Notes: generated from the letters alone by a model not told the origin. DNA of 24,656 bases from JAZQQB01 sp045628865 (GCA_045628865.1 JAZQQB010000006.1:1-24656); one strand, 5' to 3'. Counted from the stretch's first letter, positions 1 to 7,990 are shown. Numbers and translations are program-made.

Positions 1-865
1 CGACATGGCTACGATCCGACTTCTTTAACGCTTCGTTCTGTTCCTCGATCAAATTGATCATACGCTCTTCACTCTCTCGTTTTTCTAAAACGATCTGAGC
101 CTTTGCTTCATCAGAATTACGCATAAATATCGTATAATGTGCACCTGTCTTATCCACCACTTTGGTGCAATATGAGGTATAAAAATGGCTCTCGCCATCT
201 GGCGTTAACATGATAAATTCTTCCTCATGATATCCGCTTTCCGGATGATCTGCCCGATCAAACAATTTATCCAAATCGCCCTTGTTGGAAACTGCAACAT
301 AACGATAAAAATTCTCGTAAAACTGCTTCATACTTCCTGCCTCAGGCAATTGTGAAACTGCCTGATTAGAACTAAGCACGTGAAAATGCTGTCTGTCAGC
401 ATCTACATTCATAATCAAAGTATATCCTGTAACATAAGAATGCTGGACTTCAGTACCTCTCGCATTCAGCGTAAGATTTTCAAAGGACATGATTCCCTTT
501 AAATTATCTTCCGAGAAATTTGGAACAGGAACAACTCGAATCTTAACCCAGTCGCCTCGATTGTTTACAAAAGTACCCTCTTCCGCTTTCACGCCATCGC
601 GAAAAGCCTGAGCTATTCTAGGGATATCAGCGAACTGCCTAAAACGTTCTCTCCACTCACTATCCACATGAGCCTGACAAAAAGCGATCATAAGGGGTAC
701 CATTCTGCGAAAACAATTGATCAGCGGTTTGATTTCCTTCTTTACCTGCACAACATGAAAGGAATTATCTTTTCCATCAATGACTGCAACAAGGGAATAC
801 TGCTTTGCTAAAACATTCAAATAATCCTGATCTGTATATTCTGAACCTTCTTTTTTCTTGCGCAT
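1..865 (-). CDS. Sensory/signalling protein, N-terminal part (partial, runs off the window)
   Basis: The minus frame is open from the ATG at 865 to the window edge, giving 288 codons with no stop, so the C-terminus is missing. The start is preceded by AAAGGAG at a normal distance. The protein begins MRKKKEGSEYTDQDYLNVLA, has no signal peptide or membrane segment, and shows two PAS-like alpha/beta stretches. The first (about residues 20-130) holds YSLVAVIDGK. The second (about 150-250) ends in YCTKVVDKTGAHYTIFMRN. From about residue 255 a charged coiled coil (EKRESEERMINLIEEQNEAL) leads to the edge. In Lachnospiraceae this layout usually precedes a GGDEF, EAL or histidine-kinase output module, but the output domain is not visible here. 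The PAS assignment rests on pattern only. Confidence 0.7.
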   Translation of the reverse strand, partial: MRKKKEGSEYTDQDYLNVLAKQYSLVAVIDGKDNSFHVVQVKKEIKPLINCFRRMVPLMIAFCQAHVDSEWRERFRQFADIPRIAQAFRDGVKAEEGTFVNNRGDWVKIRVVPVPNFSEDNLKGIMSFENLTLNARGTEVQHSYVTGYTLIMNVDADRQHFHVLSSNQAVSQLPEAGSMKQFYENFYRYVAVSNKGDLDKLFDRADHPESGYHEEEFIMLTPDGESHFYTSYCTKVVDKTGAHYTIFMRNSDEAKAQIVLEKRESEERMINLIEEQNEALKKSDRSHV

Positions 866-977
866 AATTGCTCCTTTAACATAGAAACTTACTTTATACT
901 TTATGTCATTCTCACAATCTTTTCAAGGAATTTTTCAAAAAAATATCAAAATTCCCCAAATTTAGATACGAAAAAAA

Positions 978-1014
978 GTGCTAACAAAAAGACCATGTAC
1001 GTTTTCGTACATGG
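978..1014 (-). terminator. Intrinsic terminator after mgsA
   Basis: CCATGTACG (993-1001) and CGTACATGG (1006-1014) form a perfect 9-bp stem with a 4-nt loop. Read on the minus strand the stem is followed by a T-rich tract. It lies 12 bases beyond the mgsA stop and probably ends the whole scpA-mgsA gene set. Confidence 0.85.
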
Positions 1015-1025
1015 CCAAATTATTT

Positions 1026-1496
1026 CTATAATAGTTTCTGAGCTCTCTCACTGATGTTTTTACTAAAGTTGATCACATCATGATCATATTCTTCTGTCAT
1101 AAAAGAAGAAGTGATCATAAAATCAGCTGTCGCCTTGTTATTTGCGATTGGAATATCGTAAACCTGTGCAATACGTAAAAGAGCCTTTACATCTGGATCA
1201 TGTGGCTGTGCTGCCAAAGGATCTGAGAAAAATACTACAAAATCGATTTTTCCTTCTACAATCTTTGCGCCAATCTGCTGATCTCCACCTAATGGTCCTG
1301 AATTATATCCTCTAACAGGAAGTCCTGTTGCTTCTGTGATCATTTTTGCTGTTGTTCCTGTACCACTCAAAAAATGCTGTTTTAAGATATCCTGATGTTC
1401 ATCACACCACGCAATCAATTCTTTCTTTTTGCTGTCATGCGCGATCAACGCAATATTTTTCTGTTTGCCTATTGTTAATGTAATTTTTTCTTGCAT
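1026..1496 (-). CDS. mgsA: Methylglyoxal synthase
   Basis: MgsA converts dihydroxyacetone phosphate to methylglyoxal and phosphate in the cytoplasm, a phosphate-releasing bypass of lower glycolysis. The 156-residue product has the usual family length and its landmarks: AHD at 20-22, the phosphate-binding SGTGTT at 44-49, GPLGGDQQIG with the catalytic Asp at residue 72, and QPHDPDV with the conserved His99 and Asp102. A longer reading from an ATG at 1511 is possible, but GGAGG overlaps that upstream ATG and sits 8 bases before the ATG at 1496, so the shorter start (MQEKITLT) is preferred. It is the last gene before a strong terminator and follows the FapA gene by 47 bases, so co-transcription is likely. 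Confidence 0.95.
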   Translation of the reverse strand: MQEKITLTIGKQKNIALIAHDSKKKELIAWCDEHQDILKQHFLSGTGTTAKMITEATGLPVRGYNSGPLGGDQQIGAKIVEGKIDFVVFFSDPLAAQPHDPDVKALLRIAQVYDIPIANNKATADFMITSSFMTEEYDHDVINFSKNISERAQKLL

Positions 1497-1543
1497 ATTT
1501 ACTACCTCCATTATGCATTCGAATTCTAGTCAAAGCAAAATCA

Positions 1544-2917
1544 CTATCGAAGTATTTCCTCTGGGGAAACCTCCATTACATAATCCTCTACATAGTACAT
1601 TTTATGATTCCGCTTACTAGAAATATCTAACACTTCTGTAGAAATGTCAAGGATTGTTCCAGGAAAAATTGTCTGATTACAAATAATATGTGCTTTCTCC
1701 GCTCTTTTTAGCAGCCTCTCATAAAGCCTGATTTTTTCCCTATGTTCCTTTTTTGCCTGCTTACACTCCGCGATCTGTTCCCTCAAGAAAGGATCATGCT
1801 CATGTTCCTTACTATTTTGTTTCTCTTTTAAAAGCCCAATCATTTCCTCCATGGTTTTCATCATTTCCATGGATTCATTATACCCAACAAGAATTTCTTT
1901 GGTGATTCCAGCACGAACAATTGTTCTGGTATTTTTTTCATTGCCAATGGACATACATTCCACACTTTCCAAAGCATAAATATTGCCACCGATCACAGTT
2001 CCTGTCGTACCTGTCACCACAATACTTTTCATGGCTATCAGGGTGGATTGCATGCAGTAATTACAAAAAATACAGCCATCCGCCTGTATGTTCATTTTCT
2101 CGAAAAAGCGGCCAAAAACGTCCCCTTTTGCGTTTACTATACCTATCCCATTACCAAAGGCTCCAGAACGCAAAATAACGTCCCCTCCAGAGATCACAGT
2201 GGCAGCCTCAAGGATTCCATCTACGGTCACACTGCCTGTAGCTTCGATCTTCATGCCACTACGTACCTTGCCATGGACAATGACATTCCCATCAAATTCT
2301 ATATTTCCAGTCAGTACACAAACATCTCCCATCACCTCGTGAACCGGTGAGACAGATAACTTTCCTTCAACAATTTCAACCTTTCCTGCAATACTGGAAA
2401 CATAAGTCACGCCATCCCGATCCACATGAAATCCGGTCCCTGTATATGGAGGCATATCAATAGATTCTCGAACCTCGATCACATCCCCAAATACGTTTGC
2501 CCCTTTTTTACTCAATTCACGTTCATGATAAACACAAAGCTTTTGCCCAGCCTCAACTAGTGCAAAGGTTTCCAAGGAGCGATAATCGGCATTTCCATCC
2601 TCCTTAATCACTGGCCTTCTGTTGAATTTTCGTTTAAAGAAGTATTCATAATATCCATCCTTGCCAGGAACAGCAGGTATTCCATAGCAAAAAGATACCT
2701 TACGTTCATATAGCTGTAAGATCATTACCTTTTGGATGATATCCTCTCTGACACCAATCACCAGACCCATATCATGAATTTCTTTTATCACATCAGAAAA
2801 AGACATTGCCTCACATCCCTTACTTGGTTTATGAAAAACAATGTCTGCTCTCATGAAATCATCGGTTACAAGTACTTCAAAAAATGGAATTTCTTCCTCT
2901 TTTAGTTCATCACTCAT
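1544..2917 (-). CDS. FapA family (DUF342) protein
   Basis: This 457-residue cytoplasmic protein has the FapA/DUF342 layout. Residues about 1-150 are an alpha/beta N-terminal region containing YGIPAVPGKDGYYEYFF. Residues about 160-340 are a beta-helix of short Gly/Val/Ile-rich rungs such as GNIEFDGNVIVHGKV and ATGSVTVDGILEAATVISGG. A charged coiled coil lies at about 345-415, followed by a C-terminal beta region. Family members are known from flagellar-assembly and polar-placement contexts in proteobacteria; in Firmicutes the role is not settled. The ATG overlaps the stop of the upstream HPt gene (ATGA), so the two are translationally coupled, which suggests a joint signalling or localisation role. 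I recognise the family, not a specific function. Confidence 0.85.
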   Translation of the reverse strand: MSDELKEEEIPFFEVLVTDDFMRADIVFHKPSKGCEAMSFSDVIKEIHDMGLVIGVREDIIQKVMILQLYERKVSFCYGIPAVPGKDGYYEYFFKRKFNRRPVIKEDGNADYRSLETFALVEAGQKLCVYHERELSKKGANVFGDVIEVRESIDMPPYTGTGFHVDRDGVTYVSSIAGKVEIVEGKLSVSPVHEVMGDVCVLTGNIEFDGNVIVHGKVRSGMKIEATGSVTVDGILEAATVISGGDVILRSGAFGNGIGIVNAKGDVFGRFFEKMNIQADGCIFCNYCMQSTLIAMKSIVVTGTTGTVIGGNIYALESVECMSIGNEKNTRTIVRAGITKEILVGYNESMEMMKTMEEMIGLLKEKQNSKEHEHDPFLREQIAECKQAKKEHREKIRLYERLLKRAEKAHIICNQTIFPGTILDISTEVLDISSKRNHKMYYVEDYVMEVSPEEILR

Positions 2918-3276
2918 ACATCCAAATGCTCTTTGATCATGCTAATGACCTTTCTATGTTCGATTGCGATAGCATCGTAATCGCCCTGAAGATCATCTGT
3001 TATATTGTTTCTAAGTTTCTCAACGATAACTACATCTGCATTAAACAGATTGGTCAGACCTAAATTTGAGCTGACACCCTTTAAGGTATGACTCGCCTTA
3101 AATGCCTCTTCCACTTTTCCATTTTTTAACGCCTGTGTAAGATCATTAAAGCAAGGATCATCTAAATACTTTTTCAGATACTTCTCATACATCGCTGTAC
3201 GGTTCATAAAACGAACCATAGTACCATCCACATCGTTACCGTCGTTTCTCAACGCGTCCATCAAATCTTCTATCAT
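2914..3276 (-). CDS. HPt (histidine phosphotransfer) domain protein
   Basis: A 120-residue all-helical protein consisting almost entirely of one HPt domain. The phospho-accepting histidine is His63 in ASHTLKGVSSNLGL, the classic HPt signature (HxxKG), in a helical bundle with VEEAFKASH before it and LFNADVVIVEKLR after it. Such proteins relay phosphoryl groups between receiver domains in multistep phosphorelays. GAGGGG lies 8-9 bases before the ATG. It follows scpB by 50 bases and overlaps the FapA gene by 4 bases. No kinase or receiver adjoins it; the nearest receiver in the window is the protein at 21201-22499, and a link between them would be speculation. Confidence 0.9.
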   Translation of the reverse strand: MIEDLMDALRNDGNDVDGTMVRFMNRTAMYEKYLKKYLDDPCFNDLTQALKNGKVEEAFKASHTLKGVSSNLGLTNLFNADVVIVEKLRNNITDDLQGDYDAIAIEHRKVISMIKEHLDV

Positions 3277-3326
3277 TCGCTCACCCCTCTTCTTGATAGC
3301 CCCCGCTATACTGTAATTTAGTGCGT

Positions 3327-4118
3327 TTATATATCAAGCTTTAATTGTGCTTCCTGCTCCGCCTGTTCTCTAAAGGTTTCAACCGCATCTGTTCCAGCCA
3401 AAGGAAGATCTTCCAAAGACTGTACACCGAAAGAACGTAAAAACTGTTCTGTGGTTCCAAACAAAAGTGGTCGTCCTGGTGCATCCATACGTCCAACCTC
3501 TTCCACAAGATCAAACTCAACAAGCTTATTGATAGCATGCTCACAGCTAACGCCTCTGATCTTTTCAATTTCCGCCTTTGTCACTGGCTGTTTATATGCC
3601 ACAATGGATAAAGTCTCCATAACAGACTCAGACAACACGTATTTTCTAGGCGCTTTTGCAATCTTTATCAAATACTCATACAGATCCGGCTTTGTACAAA
3701 GCTGCACTGCATTCTCAAACTGAGCGATCATCAAACCACTGTCTTTGCTTTCATATTTCTCAGAAAGTTTTTTTATCAATGCCTTGGTTTTTCTCACATC
3801 CAACTCTAATGTTGAAGCAATTCTAGGAATTTCAACAGCGCTACCCATGGCAAAAAGAATGGACTCAATGGCAGCCATCATTTTTTCTTCATCGATTTCT
3901 TCGGTAGCATCTGGCGCATCAATCTCTTCGGCCTCCATAGCCTCTTTGATCCATTCACTTTCCTTCGCATTGGCGGCTTCCTCAGCATCCTTGGACTGAT
4001 CCGCCTCACTCTCCGCCTGTGTTTCTGCTGGTACTTCAGCAACATTCTCTGCCTGTGTTTCCAAAGACTCATTCTGTGCTTCGGTGATTTCCATATTATC
4101 CTTCACAATTTCTTCCAT
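3327..4118 (-). CDS. scpB: Segregation and condensation protein B (with acidic N-terminal extension)
   Basis: ScpB pairs with ScpA and SMC in the bacterial condensin that organises and segregates the chromosome. The canonical double winged-helix core starts near residue 79 (MMAAIESILFAMG) and includes ESVMETLSIVAYKQPVTKAE, IRGVSCEHAINKLVE and GRMDAPGRPLLFGTT. Before it come about 78 residues rich in Glu, Ala and Gln, an extension that usual ScpBs of about 190 residues lack. The start is not ideal: GGAG lies 13 bases before the ATG, and a CTG six bases further upstream would be better spaced. The gene lies 31 bases after scpA, in the standard order. Confidence 0.95.
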   Translation of the reverse strand: MEEIVKDNMEITEAQNESLETQAENVAEVPAETQAESEADQSKDAEEAANAKESEWIKEAMEAEEIDAPDATEEIDEEKMMAAIESILFAMGSAVEIPRIASTLELDVRKTKALIKKLSEKYESKDSGLMIAQFENAVQLCTKPDLYEYLIKIAKAPRKYVLSESVMETLSIVAYKQPVTKAEIEKIRGVSCEHAINKLVEFDLVEEVGRMDAPGRPLLFGTTEQFLRSFGVQSLEDLPLAGTDAVETFREQAEQEAQLKLDI

Positions 4119-4149
4119 ACTCAGTCATACTCTCCTCGTTCTCATTGTT

Positions 4150-4911
4150 CTATGAAGCATTCTGTTTCGATGAAATCTTGGATGTAATAGTGATCTCACC
4201 ACAGATATCAACCTGTTCGATCAAAATCTTACCTGTTTTCATCATCTCTAAAATAGTCATAAACGTCACAATGATCTCAAGTTTGGTACCTTTTTGTAAA
4301 AGATCAGTGAAATTGAAATGCTCATGTGTTTCGATATAATCTGAGATAAAAATTTCTGTTTCCTCAATGTTGATCTCATCCTTCTCAATCTTACCAAACT
4401 GGCTTCTGATAGGGTCGATCTTATCCTTCTGTCTACGAAGCATATTCGCAAACATGGTATTCAACTTGCTAAGACTCATTCCACCTAGCAAGACCTCATA
4501 ATCCACTGGCGGACGATAATCAAGTACTTCCTTTGGAAGAGTTGGTTCTTTATACCAGTTCTTTTCAGCATCCATCTGACGATCTCGAAGCTCATAAGAC
4601 ATATATTTGTACATCTTATATTCGATCAAACGCTGTACAAGCTCTGCTCTAGGATCTTCCTCTTCTCCCTCTTCATTCACTTCTCTAGGAAGAAGCATCT
4701 TACATTTAATATCTATCAAGGTTGCAGCCATAACCAGAAATTCACTCATGATATTCATATCCTGAGTTTCCATATTTCTGATGTACTGCAAATACTGTTC
4801 TGTGATCACTACAATTGGAATATCGTAGATATCCACCTTGTTTTTGTCGATCAAGTGGAGCAACAAATCCAACGGACCTTCAAAAACCTGTAATTTTACT
4901 TCTAATGCCAT
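4150..4911 (-). CDS. scpA: Segregation and condensation protein A
   Basis: This is the kleisin subunit that bridges the SMC heads and binds ScpB. The 253-residue protein has normal length and the family N-terminus VFEGPLDLLLHLIDKNKVDI, followed by IPIVVITEQYLQYI and MSEFLVMAATLIDIKCKMLL. The acidic middle part and the C-terminal winged helix (EIIVTFMTILEMMKTGKILI) are also present. Its ATG shares one base with the stop of the upstream metallophosphoesterase (TAATG), and a purine-rich AAAAGGGG precedes it, so translation is coupled. Together with scpB it is part of a gene set running from the phosphoesterase to mgsA. Confidence 0.96.
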   Translation of the reverse strand: MALEVKLQVFEGPLDLLLHLIDKNKVDIYDIPIVVITEQYLQYIRNMETQDMNIMSEFLVMAATLIDIKCKMLLPREVNEEGEEEDPRAELVQRLIEYKMYKYMSYELRDRQMDAEKNWYKEPTLPKEVLDYRPPVDYEVLLGGMSLSKLNTMFANMLRRQKDKIDPIRSQFGKIEKDEINIEETEIFISDYIETHEHFNFTDLLQKGTKLEIIVTFMTILEMMKTGKILIEQVDICGEITITSKISSKQNAS

Positions 4912-5771
4912 TATTCACATCCCCTTTTTAAATCGATGACCACCAGCTCACACGGATTGTAAAAACGCACCGGTATGGTGTGGGTTCCCAGCCCACGACT
5001 AATGATCATATTCCCTTTATCCTCCGTAAACAAGCCTCCATCGTACTTTGGAAAAAGTACACCAGAGGTTGCTACCAGGCCACCAATAAACGGTAAACGC
5101 ACAATACCACCATGCTGATGTCCGCTCACCACAAGATCACTACCCCAGTCAAGATAGGTCTTACAGTGCTCCGGATTATGTGCGATCAAAAGATTTACAT
5201 GTTCTTTATCTGGTGTTCCAATGGCCTTTACGATCTCCTCCACGGAACAGGTCGCATGGTTAAAATGCGAAAAACAATGAAGCGGAAGCTCCAATGCATG
5301 AATCATGATATTCTCATCCTTTAAATAGATGCTTTCATTTCGCATAAGCTTCACCTTCATACGATCAAGCTCTTTCAAAAATCTATCAAAGGTATCTTTA
5401 AAAACTACTCTATTGGTATCAAGCTTTGTTTCATGATTTCCGGCTGCATAATAAATCGGGTACTTTCCTGCAAGTCCTTCCAGCAATTTAATTGCCCCTG
5501 AAAAATGATCTGAATAAACATCTGTCACCAGATCTCCCGCAATCAATATTCCATCCGGATCAGCATCCTCAACTGCTTTTATAAGCTTTTCCTGAGAATC
5601 CCGAAACATATGATCATGCAAATCTGCCATCAAAACAAAGCGAACATCCTTCTTTAACTTCTTTTCGGTAAGTGTATAATGTACAACCTTAAAGCACGTC
5701 ATATCATGAATGATAACTATCACTGCAAATAAAAGCAAAACAGCTATCACAATTAAAATAATCAGTAGCAT
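4911..5771 (-). CDS. Membrane-anchored metallophosphoesterase (calcineurin-like)
   Basis: A 286-residue protein with one N-terminal membrane segment (about residues 2-22, all Leu/Ile/Val/Ala) followed by a calcineurin-like phosphoesterase domain. The metal-binding motifs are in order: ADLHDH at 49-54, GDLVTD at 79-84, GNHE at 111-114, AHNPEH at 197-202 and SGHQHGG at 216-222. This is the YkuE/YaeI-like membrane subgroup; the substrate cannot be told from sequence. An ATG 15 bases upstream is in frame, but GGAGG overlaps it and is well placed for the ATG at 5771, which I use. The stop overlaps the scpA start by one base. A structured leader of about 118 nt precedes the gene and may regulate the whole operon. 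Confidence 0.9.
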   Translation of the reverse strand: MLLIILIVIAVLLLFAVIVIIHDMTCFKVVHYTLTEKKLKKDVRFVLMADLHDHMFRDSQEKLIKAVEDADPDGILIAGDLVTDVYSDHFSGAIKLLEGLAGKYPIYYAAGNHETKLDTNRVVFKDTFDRFLKELDRMKVKLMRNESIYLKDENIMIHALELPLHCFSHFNHATCSVEEIVKAIGTPDKEHVNLLIAHNPEHCKTYLDWGSDLVVSGHQHGGIVRLPFIGGLVATSGVLFPKYDGGLFTEDKGNMIISRGLGTHTIPVRFYNPCELVVIDLKRGCE

Positions 5772-5890
5772 ATGCACTACCTCCATTTCGCCACGCGAAA
5801 TCTGAAGCGGCCTATTTGGGTGCCCCCTTCATGGGGACAAACCAAATAGACCGGTGTGTAAAATATTCTATTTTACACACTTACCTCCAC
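5772..5890 (-). promoter_or_regulatory. Structured 5' leader of the metallophosphoesterase-scpAB operon
   Basis: Three hairpins follow one another on the minus strand. GTGTGTAAAAT/ATTTTACACAC (5854-5864 and 5870-5880) is a perfect 11-bp stem. CTATTTGG/CCAAATAG (5812-5819 and 5842-5849) is a perfect 8-bp stem enclosing CCCC/GGGG. ATTTCGC/GCGAAAT is a perfect 7-bp stem whose 3' side directly abuts the GGAGG of the gene, so folding could influence initiation. The middle and last parts resemble the leader at 10887-11013. It matches no riboswitch consensus I know. Confidence 0.55.
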
Positions 5891-5896
5891 TGAAAA

Positions 5897-5905
5897 ATTG
5901 TACCA
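5897..5905 (-). promoter_or_regulatory. Extended -10 promoter of the phosphoesterase-scpAB operon
   Basis: On the minus strand TGGTACAAT is an extended -10 (TGn plus TACAAT) about 125 bases before the start codon. No clear -35 is seen. It would start transcription near 5890, just ahead of the three-hairpin leader. Confidence 0.5.
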
Positions 5906-5998
5906 TAATTTTGATGATAAGAAAAGAACTAAATATCGCAAAAAATTGTTACCACAAGTACAATTTCAGCTTAATGGCCCAAGACATACTTTTTCAAT

Positions 5999-6025
5999 TT
6001 CAAGAACGTCACCAGCGTTCTTGAA
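5999..6025. repeat. Perfect 10-bp inverted repeat
   Basis: TTCAAGAACG and CGTTCTTGAA flank a 7-base loop. It sits just beyond the terminator-like hairpin at 6029-6070. Its left arm plus loop recurs, with two differences in 18 bases, at 12738-12755. No T-tract follows on either strand, so a terminator role is doubtful. Confidence 0.6.
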
Positions 6026-6028
6026 GTA

Positions 6029-6070
6029 AAATGCGACATCCAACAGAAAATTCTGTTGGATGTCGCATTT
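6029..6070 (-). terminator. Long hairpin, probable terminator of the PF06541-type gene
   Basis: A perfect 20-bp stem begins AAATGCGACATCC and has a two-base loop. Its minus-strand 3' side runs out as CGCATTTT. It lies 11 bases after the stop of the gene at 6082. The T-run is short, but stem strength and position fit an intrinsic terminator. Confidence 0.7.
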
Positions 6071-6081
6071 ACATATATTCC

Positions 6082-6669
6082 TTATGATCTGGAAAATCTC
6101 TGATGGATACTGTCCTTCCATTCATGAAAATTCTCTCTGTCAATTCCCTTTGCTCTTGCAAAAGCAATTGTAAAATCAATCAAATAAACCACAAAAACTA
6201 CCTCACAGATACGAATACCAACAATTGTATCCATTCGATTCACCGTATCAATAATCTTGTCATTTAAAAAGCCAACTACAATGATGGCGTAAAAGCCCCA
6301 TGCAATAGTACTCTCTGCACAAATCATTCCTTTATAATTGAAAGGCTTGTCATTGTAATCCCACCAGAAATTGCCAAGTAATCTCATCATCAGCTTAGCC
6401 ACAAAAAACTCGAAGGTAGTTGCAATAAGCGCGCCAACCAGATACAAAGCGATATAATTTCCAGCAAAGGGATGCAGAATCATATTTCCAAATACTGCAC
6501 CGAAGCCATAAATCGGACAAAATGGACCTTTCGCAAATCCCCTATTCGTAAGCTTCTTATTACAAAACGACATATAAATTGATTCTACCAACCAACCTAG
6601 CATGCTATACACATGAAAACAAGCAACTAAATGGTAAACATCAGTACCTAAAATTCCTTTCATCCACAT
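6082..6669 (-). CDS. Multispanning membrane protein, putative ABC-transporter type IV family (PF06541-like)
   Basis: A 195-residue integral membrane protein with about five hydrophobic segments. Early on it has HVYSMLGWLVESIYMSF followed by NRGFAKGPFCPIYGFGA, then FEFFVAKLMMRLLGNFWWDY, which is the typical pattern of the family annotated as putative ABC-transporter type IV. No ATPase partner is nearby and the transport role is unproven. A longer reading from 6762 exists, but GAGGAG lies about 10 bases before the ATG at 6669 and a promoter lies inside that extension, so the shorter start (MWMKGILGTD) is preferred. It is monocistronic, between its own promoter and a long hairpin. Confidence 0.8.
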   Translation of the reverse strand: MWMKGILGTDVYHLVACFHVYSMLGWLVESIYMSFCNKKLTNRGFAKGPFCPIYGFGAVFGNMILHPFAGNYIALYLVGALIATTFEFFVAKLMMRLLGNFWWDYNDKPFNYKGMICAESTIAWGFYAIIVVGFLNDKIIDTVNRMDTIVGIRICEVVFVVYLIDFTIAFARAKGIDRENFHEWKDSIHQRFSRS

Positions 6670-6712
6670 AAATATAATCTCCTCTAAGTCCCCCCGACTC
6701 ACGTCTAAATAT

Positions 6713-6741
6713 ATTATACATGATTTATTTTCTATATACAA
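6713..6741 (-). promoter_or_regulatory. Sigma-70-type promoter of the PF06541-type gene
   Basis: On the minus strand TTGTAT (6736-6741), a 17-base spacer and TATAAT (6713-6718) make a good vegetative promoter about 45 bases before the start codon. Confidence 0.7.
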
Positions 6742-6889
6742 ATACCAAAAAATCGACGCCAAGTCAAGATTTTTGTTTTATGATGAATTGATTTTTCTAT
6801 TGAGTGTACGAAATAGTCTGCACATATTTATGGTATAAATCTAAATTTTTCGTAGAAAAAGTACACATGGCTCTGAACAATTAAGATTT

Positions 6890-7825
6890 TTAATAATTCA
6901 ATTCTGCTAATTCAACCCTTACATCATCATCAATAATGTCTGCAATCCCGGCAGACGCAACCTGTTCATCAAACCATGCATTTCCTTCCTCAAAGGATCC
7001 ATAGCTAAAATATCCTTCCCCTTTCAAAAATGCCATATAATCCATAAAACCTTCGTCATTAAGTTCTTCTGGAACGCACACAAAATAAGAATCACCTCTT
7101 GCATAAATGATCAATTCATACTTCAAATCTTCTGACACCAGTTCCCGATAGCATTCCTCATTTAAGGATGCAAAATACGCTTCATTTTCAAAGAAATATC
7201 CAACAGCATTATAGTAATCGATATATCCCTTTTCATTTACATGCCACAAAACCACTTCATCTAAACCATTGCTACGCTTAGTACTGCATACAAGTAATCC
7301 AGCATCTGTCACGTCAAACATGCCCTCTGTGTTAGTATATGAAGCTGTAAAAAATACCTTGTCCTCTCTCAACTGAAAGATATAGTTCACATCCTCTGAG
7401 CCTGCATAGGATGCCTTCACAAGCATTTCTGGCACACCATCTTTCATAGCATCAAAAAATCCATAGCTAACCTTTTCCGGTAAAGATCCTTCTATATAAA
7501 AATGTTCTAATAAATCTGTTAAATAGTATTCCTGATCTTCTTTAAAATATTCTACCAGATCATCTGTCATATAATCATATCCAAATGCTTCTTCGCCGTT
7601 TAATACAGATTTAAATTTGTCAAAAGACACCTCTTTTGTTGTTTCCTCTGTTTCCGTTGTTACTTCTATAGAAGCAGTTTCTGTTTCACTTTCTGTCACA
7701 TGCTCTTTTGTGCTAGAAAATGAGCCACTCTCACTTTCATTTTCCTTTGCTCCACAACCAGTTGCTGCAAACATGCTCATTGTTACAAAAAGACATAGTA
7801 ATTTTTTCATTTTTATTTTTTTCAT
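6890..7825 (-). CDS. Lipoprotein of unknown function
   Basis: A 311-residue secreted lipoprotein. The N-terminus is a Lys-rich start, a hydrophobic stretch (LLCLFVTMSMFAA) and a lipobox ending ATGC, with the modified Cys at residue 24. A linker of about 50 residues rich in Ser, Glu and Thr follows, typical of surface lipoproteins in this group. The mature domain is acidic and aromatic, with strands such as YIFQLREDKVFFTASYTN that resemble lipoproteins with internal YxxIxxGxxD-like repeats, but I recognise no family. The start at 7825 is chosen because GGAGGG lies 5-6 bases upstream; an in-frame ATG at 7846 lacks a binding site. A terminator separates it from rpsU upstream. I see no clear promoter. 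Confidence 0.8.
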   Translation of the reverse strand: MKKIKMKKLLCLFVTMSMFAATGCGAKENESESGSFSSTKEHVTESETETASIEVTTETEETTKEVSFDKFKSVLNGEEAFGYDYMTDDLVEYFKEDQEYYLTDLLEHFYIEGSLPEKVSYGFFDAMKDGVPEMLVKASYAGSEDVNYIFQLREDKVFFTASYTNTEGMFDVTDAGLLVCSTKRSNGLDEVVLWHVNEKGYIDYYNAVGYFFENEAYFASLNEECYRELVSEDLKYELIIYARGDSYFVCVPEELNDEGFMDYMAFLKGEGYFSYGSFEEGNAWFDEQVASAGIADIIDDDVRVELAELNY

Positions 7826-7950
7826 ATTTACCCTCCATTTTATCAAGCTTCAAAATCCCTAACGTACTATTTGTTTCACCACGTATGATCTACTCGCAAC
7901 TGACTTTGTCGGATGGAGTTTTCTTGCTAGATAATCATAACTCGTGAAAG

Positions 7951-7976
7951 AAAAAAACCTGGTCACATCGACCAGG
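7951..7976 (-). terminator. Intrinsic terminator after rpsU
   Basis: CCTGGTC (7958-7964) and GACCAGG (7970-7976) pair around a 5-base loop. Read on the minus strand the stem is followed by seven T (7951-7957). It lies 15 bases beyond the rpsU stop. Confidence 0.92.
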
Positions 7977-7990
7977 CTTTCATTTAACTA

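Noticed and set aside
5820..5888. A 22-codon leader peptide with a GTG start in the phosphoesterase leader
   Set aside because: The frame exists on the minus strand after a GGAGG, but the spacing is only 3 bases and the frame runs through the palindromic stems. It is not convincing as a gene.
5772..5890. Cyclic di-GMP riboswitch in the phosphoesterase leader
   Set aside because: The conserved bases of the known class I motif (CACGCACAG and GGGACGCAAAGC types) are absent, and the stems are plain palindromes.
6763..6889. Terminator after the lipoprotein gene
   Set aside because: TGTAC/GTACA flank the region, but the interior does not pair well and the T-run is in the loop. Support is insufficient.
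7860..7910. Third copy of the leader element upstream of the lipoprotein gene
   Set aside because: CTATTTGTTTCA and CTACTC occur in the right order, but on the strand opposite to the gene, with a large deletion and no stem. The match is too short.
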